In this document: one piece after another, positions 61,122 to 64,000 of the stretch | Layout of the letters: every line of letters starts with the position of its first letter | Numbering within the stretch: position 1 is the stretch's first letter | Assembly (NCBI RefSeq): GCF_002086485.1 | Contig: NZ_MVHF01000018.1 | Coordinates: 62,001-126,000, forward strand | Reading direction: 5' to 3' | Source of the DNA: Mycobacterium aquaticum | GTDB taxonomy: Bacteria > Actinomycetota > Actinomycetes > Mycobacteriales > Mycobacteriaceae | Length of the DNA: 64,000 nt | Program-made: the position numbers and the translations under genes | Notes under the pieces: generated by a model | The model's database searches: none | Told to the model about the DNA's origin: nothing | The model's input: only the letters and a program-made list of their open reading frames with translations

Positions 61122-62153
61122 ATGCCTCAGCAACTCCCCTACCAGACCGTTCTCAAACCGTATGGGCAGGCGCTCGTCCGGTACGCGCTGGACCACCCCG
61201 AGCTGATCTGCCTGGGTGCCGACCTAACCCGGCAAACCGAAACCGACATGTTCCGCGACCATCCCGCGCTTGCCTCACGCTTCTTCAACGGCGGCATGTC
61301 CGAACAGAACCTGATGGGCGTGGCCGCCGGCCTCGCCAGGGAGGGGCGCACTGTCTTCGTGAACACCTTCGGGGTGTTCGCCACCCGCCGCCCGTTCGAA
61401 CAGGTTGCAATGCAGATCTCCTACGCCAATCTGCCGGTAAAAATCGTCGGGCTGATGCCAGGACTCTCCTCGCCAGGCGGGCCCAGCCACCAGGCGATCG
61501 ACGACGTCGCGCTCATGCGCGCACTCCCCAACTTCACCGTGGTCGACGTGGCCGACGCGCGCGAGGTGACCCAGGCGGTCGCCGCAGTGGCCGAACGACC
61601 CGGCCCCGTCTACCTCCGGCTCAAGCGAGGTGAAATCCCAGTCATCTTCGATGACGACCACCGACTCGACCTGGACAGGGCCGCACTCGTCGACCCCGAT
61701 CCGGCCGGGGCGACCGCGAGCGTGGACCTGGTCATCTTCGCATCGGGGATGCTTGTGGCGGCGGCATTGCGAGCCGCCGACTCGCTGCGGCGGGCCGGAA
61801 CAACCGTGCATGTCGTCAACGTCACGACGATCAAACCCCTTGACGTCGAGACGATCCGGACACTGGCGGCCGGTGCTCGTGCCGTCGTGACGGCCGAGAA
61901 CCACTCGGTCGTGGGTGGGCTCGGCAGCGCGATCGCAGAGGTTCTCGCCGAGGTAGGCGCCAGCCCGCCCCTCCGCCGGGTCGGCGTTCCCGACACATTC
62001 GGGCGGGCCGCGAGTGCGCGGTCTCTGTTCGCCGAATACGGCCTGACCGCTCAGCACATAGTCGACGCCGCATGGGGGCTGCTGCCAACCAACGGCGACG
62101 CACCAACCGTCAGTGAGATCGAAACGCCCACCGGCGCCTACTCACCCGTCTGA
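61122..62153 (+). CDS. Transketolase-like protein, C-terminal (pyrimidine-binding) half
   Basis: This 343-residue protein has the PYR and C-terminal domains of transketolase. The catalytic Glu is in FFNGGMSEQNLMGVAAGLAR near residue 65, followed by NTFGVFATRRPFEQVAMQIS and PGGPSHQAIDDVALMR. The C-terminal domain carries TAENHSVVGGLGSAIAEVLA near residue 255. A GAAGGTGAG ribosome binding site precedes the ATG. It heads the plus-strand arm of the regulon. Confidence 0.92.
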   Translation: MPQQLPYQTVLKPYGQALVRYALDHPELICLGADLTRQTETDMFRDHPALASRFFNGGMSEQNLMGVAAGLAREGRTVFVNTFGVFATRRPFEQVAMQISYANLPVKIVGLMPGLSSPGGPSHQAIDDVALMRALPNFTVVDVADAREVTQAVAAVAERPGPVYLRLKRGEIPVIFDDDHRLDLDRAALVDPDPAGATASVDLVIFASGMLVAAALRAADSLRRAGTTVHVVNVTTIKPLDVETIRTLAAGARAVVTAENHSVVGGLGSAIAEVLAEVGASPPLRRVGVPDTFGRAASARSLFAEYGLTAQHIVDAAWGLLPTNGDAPTVSEIETPTGAYSPV

Positions 62154-62181
62154 TCGTCCAACACCATCGGAAGGAATTGCC

Positions 62182-63561
62182 ATGTCCACCATCAAGGCCC
62201 AACCGTGGCAGCCGAGCGATACCGCAGCCGATCCGACACCGGTTGCGTCGCTGGGCACATTCATGTCCACCGACTGGGAAAATCGAGTCAACTTCGCCCG
62301 GCTTCGCGAACAACGCCTCGCCCGTGCGATGGCCGAACTCGAGCACAGCGACCTCGGCGCCGTTCTGCTGTACGACATGAACAACATCCGGTACACCACT
62401 GGTACCAACATCGGAAACTGGGCGCGGGACAAGCTGTTCCGCGCCTGCCTGCTGGTCCGAGGTCACGCCCCGATACTCTGGGACATCGGTTCGGCGGCGC
62501 GTTTGCATCAGCAGTATCTGCCCTGGCTGCCACAACAGAGTTGGCGGGCCGGGCTGTCAACCTGGCGGGGTGCGATCGACAGCGAAGTCGGCGTCGAAGC
62601 AGGCAACGCCCGCAAGATTGCCGCCGTCTTGCGCGAACACGGTCTGCTCAACGAGCCACTCGGCATCGACGTCGTCGAGATCCCGCAGCTGCGCGCACTC
62701 GAAGCCGAAGGCATCCACGTCGTGGACGCCCAGGGATTGATGATGCGCGCCCGGCAGATCAAAACCATCGACGAGATCGCCTTGCTCGATCAGTCAGCCG
62801 GACTTGTCGATGCCGCGTACGAGAAGCTCTACCAGTTCCTTCAGGTCGGCGTGAAAGAGAACGAGGCTGTCGCGCTCGTCAACAAGACGCTCTACGACCT
62901 CGGCAGCGAGGAAGTCGAGGCGGTGAACGCCATCTCCGGGGGGCGGTGCAGTCCGCATCCGCACGTGTTCAGCGACCGGATGATCCGCCCCGGCGACACC
63001 GCTTATTTCGACATCGTGCACTCATTCCAGGGCTACCGCACCTGCTACTACCGCACACTCAACGTCGGTAGCGCCAAGCAGTCCGAACGTGATGCCTATC
63101 GGCGCGCACGAGAGGCCATCGACCAAGCCATAGCGCAGGTTCGGCCGGGAGCATCGAGTGCCGACATCGTTGCATGTTTCCCCTCGGCCCAGGACATCGG
63201 ATTTCATTCGGAGGAAGAAGCTTTCGGTCTGCAATATGCCCACGGTGTCGGACTGTCGGTCTGGGAGAAGCCGTTGATGAGCCGTTACCACTCGTTCGAG
63301 CATCCGATCGAGATCAAGGAGGGCATGGTCTTCGCGCTGGAAACCTATTGGCCCACAACGGATGGCAGCTCGGCGGCCCGCATCGAGGAAGAGGTCGTTG
63401 TCGAAAAGGAAGGGGCACGCATCATCACCCGGTTCCCCGCCGACGAACTCCTCGTCACCGGTGTCCGCTATTGGACCGGTGTCGACCTTCCCGGCCGCTC
63501 GGGACCTTCCGCCGCGGGCAACGGCCACAGCGCAGGCACCCGACCCGCGGTCACTGCGTGA
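62182..63561 (+). CDS. M24-family (creatinase/Xaa-Pro peptidase fold) protein with altered metal site
   Basis: This 459-residue pita-bread-fold protein has an N-terminal creatinase domain (LGAVLLYDMNNIRYTTGTNI near residue 55) and a C-terminal M24 domain. The first metal Asp is in AYFDIVHSFQGYRTCYYRTL near residue 275, but the second Asp position, 11 residues on, is Cys. The His in YAHGVGLSVWEKP and the Glu residues in FALETYW and IEEEVVVE remain. Relatives include creatinase, ectoine hydrolase and DddP, so a C-N or C-S hydrolytic role on a small metabolite is as likely as peptidase. GGAAGG precedes the ATG. Confidence 0.88.
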   Translation: MSTIKAQPWQPSDTAADPTPVASLGTFMSTDWENRVNFARLREQRLARAMAELEHSDLGAVLLYDMNNIRYTTGTNIGNWARDKLFRACLLVRGHAPILWDIGSAARLHQQYLPWLPQQSWRAGLSTWRGAIDSEVGVEAGNARKIAAVLREHGLLNEPLGIDVVEIPQLRALEAEGIHVVDAQGLMMRARQIKTIDEIALLDQSAGLVDAAYEKLYQFLQVGVKENEAVALVNKTLYDLGSEEVEAVNAISGGRCSPHPHVFSDRMIRPGDTAYFDIVHSFQGYRTCYYRTLNVGSAKQSERDAYRRAREAIDQAIAQVRPGASSADIVACFPSAQDIGFHSEEEAFGLQYAHGVGLSVWEKPLMSRYHSFEHPIEIKEGMVFALETYWPTTDGSSAARIEEEVVVEKEGARIITRFPADELLVTGVRYWTGVDLPGRSGPSAAGNGHSAGTRPAVTA

Positions 63562-63573
63562 GAGCCGCGTCGA

Positions 63574-64000
63574 ATGAGTAATCCCGGAGACACTTGTCAC
63601 CCGGCCACCTCGGTCGGGTTCGTCGGCCTCGGCAATATGGGCAGGCCAATGGCGGAGCGTCTACTTCGCTGCGGATGGAACATAACCGTGTACAACCGCA
63701 CTCCAGCGAAAACGGCGTCGCTTGCCGAGGCGGGCGCGCAGGTCGCCCGAACGCTGGCCGAGCTGCGCGAGTGCGACATCGTCATCACCATGGTCGGGAC
63801 CGACGATGACCTGCGGGCGGTCACTCTGGGAACGGGCGGTCTACTGGACGGTGCGAACACCGATTTCCTGCTCGTGGATTGTTCAACGGTCAGCGCTGAG
63901 GTGACCGATGAGGTGGCGGCCGCTGCTCGGGCATGCGGTGGCGACTTGTTGGCCGCTCCGGTCGCGGGCGGTCCGTCTGTGATCCCCGAAGGTCGTCTGG
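63574..64000 (+). CDS. Beta-hydroxyacid dehydrogenase family protein (3' end outside window)
   Basis: This is the first 142 codons of a 3-hydroxyisobutyrate/tartronate-semialdehyde reductase-type enzyme. The NAD(P) motif is VGFVGLGNMGRPMAERLL near residue 15. The family segments VDCSTVSAE near residue 105 and LLAAPVAGGPSVIPEGRL, containing the conserved substrate-binding PVxGG, are present. It starts 12 bp after the M24 gene and runs off the window. It probably reduces or oxidises a hydroxy-acid intermediate of the pathway. Confidence 0.9.
   Translation, partial: MSNPGDTCHPATSVGFVGLGNMGRPMAERLLRCGWNITVYNRTPAKTASLAEAGAQVARTLAELRECDIVITMVGTDDDLRAVTLGTGGLLDGANTDFLLVDCSTVSAEVTDEVAAAARACGGDLLAAPVAGGPSVIPEGRL

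Noticed and set aside
59985..62153. Split transketolase as a sulfoquinovose (sulfo-transketolase) pathway
   Set aside because: No isomerase or other sulfosugar genes are in view; the split alone is not diagnostic.
62182..63561. The M24 protein as a DMSP lyase (DddP)
   Set aside because: DddP has a FDTDL-type metal segment with further acidic ligands; here the segment is FDIVH and the later Asp is Cys.

Overview
The window reads as chromosomal DNA from a mycobacterium, most likely a fast-growing environmental (Mycolicibacterium-type) species. Supporting signs are high GC with GC-rich third codon positions, many GTG starts, ATGA/GTGA start-stop overlaps, a complete-style 14-gene nuo operon, F420-type enzymes (a luciferase-like oxidoreductase and a Ddn-family protein), an EthA-like monooxygenase and many TetR regulators. 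This is judged by reading translations; no database search was possible.

Region 1 (1-12.2 kb): the 3' part of the nuo operon, nuoE (cut by the window edge) to nuoN. It encodes the FMN/Fe-S input arm (NuoE, F, G), the membrane/Fe-S connectors (NuoH, I) and the proton-pumping subunits (NuoJ, K, L, M, N) of NADH:menaquinone oxidoreductase, mostly with overlapping start and stop codons. One palindromic repeat interrupts it between nuoF and nuoG.

Region 2 (12.3-39.8 kb): accessory metabolism. It holds a flavin hydroxylase with its own TetR, DUF2252, a PIG-L deacetylase, a luciferase-like monooxygenase with an MFS transporter, a TetR-flanked phosphotransferase pair, a Baeyer-Villiger-type monooxygenase, an F420 oxidoreductase, an amine oxidase, several alcohol dehydrogenase-like proteins, a DUF2235 hydrolase, tandem Cys-nucleophile hydrolases, an XRE regulator, a MarR/Ddn pair, a membrane protein with a degenerate GGDEF domain, and an agmatine deiminase next to an amidase. 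Three copies of an inverted-repeat element lie at 1.9, 12.25 and 23.4 kb.

Region 3 (39.8-46.7 kb): the most interesting block. A secreted protein with 39-residue repeats is followed by a promoter carrying a perfect 24-bp palindrome, an M-box (Mg2+) riboswitch, small leader ORFs and an Nramp-related transporter with the DNDAGG signature in place of DPGN. Convergent to it is a second such transporter, start-stop overlapped with a membrane-less MgtE-N/CBS protein. Together they look like a Mg2+ homeostasis module.

Region 4 (46.9-51.3 kb): small stress-type genes: DoxX with an ECF41-like sigma factor (possible autoregulated promoter), a hemerythrin, an ANTAR-like protein, an Imm5-like protein and an SDR enzyme.

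Region 5 (51.3-64 kb): a catabolic locus. A split transketolase is transcribed divergently from one control region holding two matching 29-bp dyads, probable operators for the FCD-type GntR encoded inside the cluster. The minus-strand arm carries ALDH, GntR, Dabb, OYE, acyl-CoA dehydrogenase, class III CoA-transferase, FAS1-like hydratase, CitE-like lyase and perhaps a cupin. The plus-strand arm carries an M24 protein lacking one metal ligand and a beta-hydroxyacid dehydrogenase cut by the window end. The substrate is unknown; the CoA part resembles C5-dicarboxylate (itaconate/mesaconate-type) degradation.
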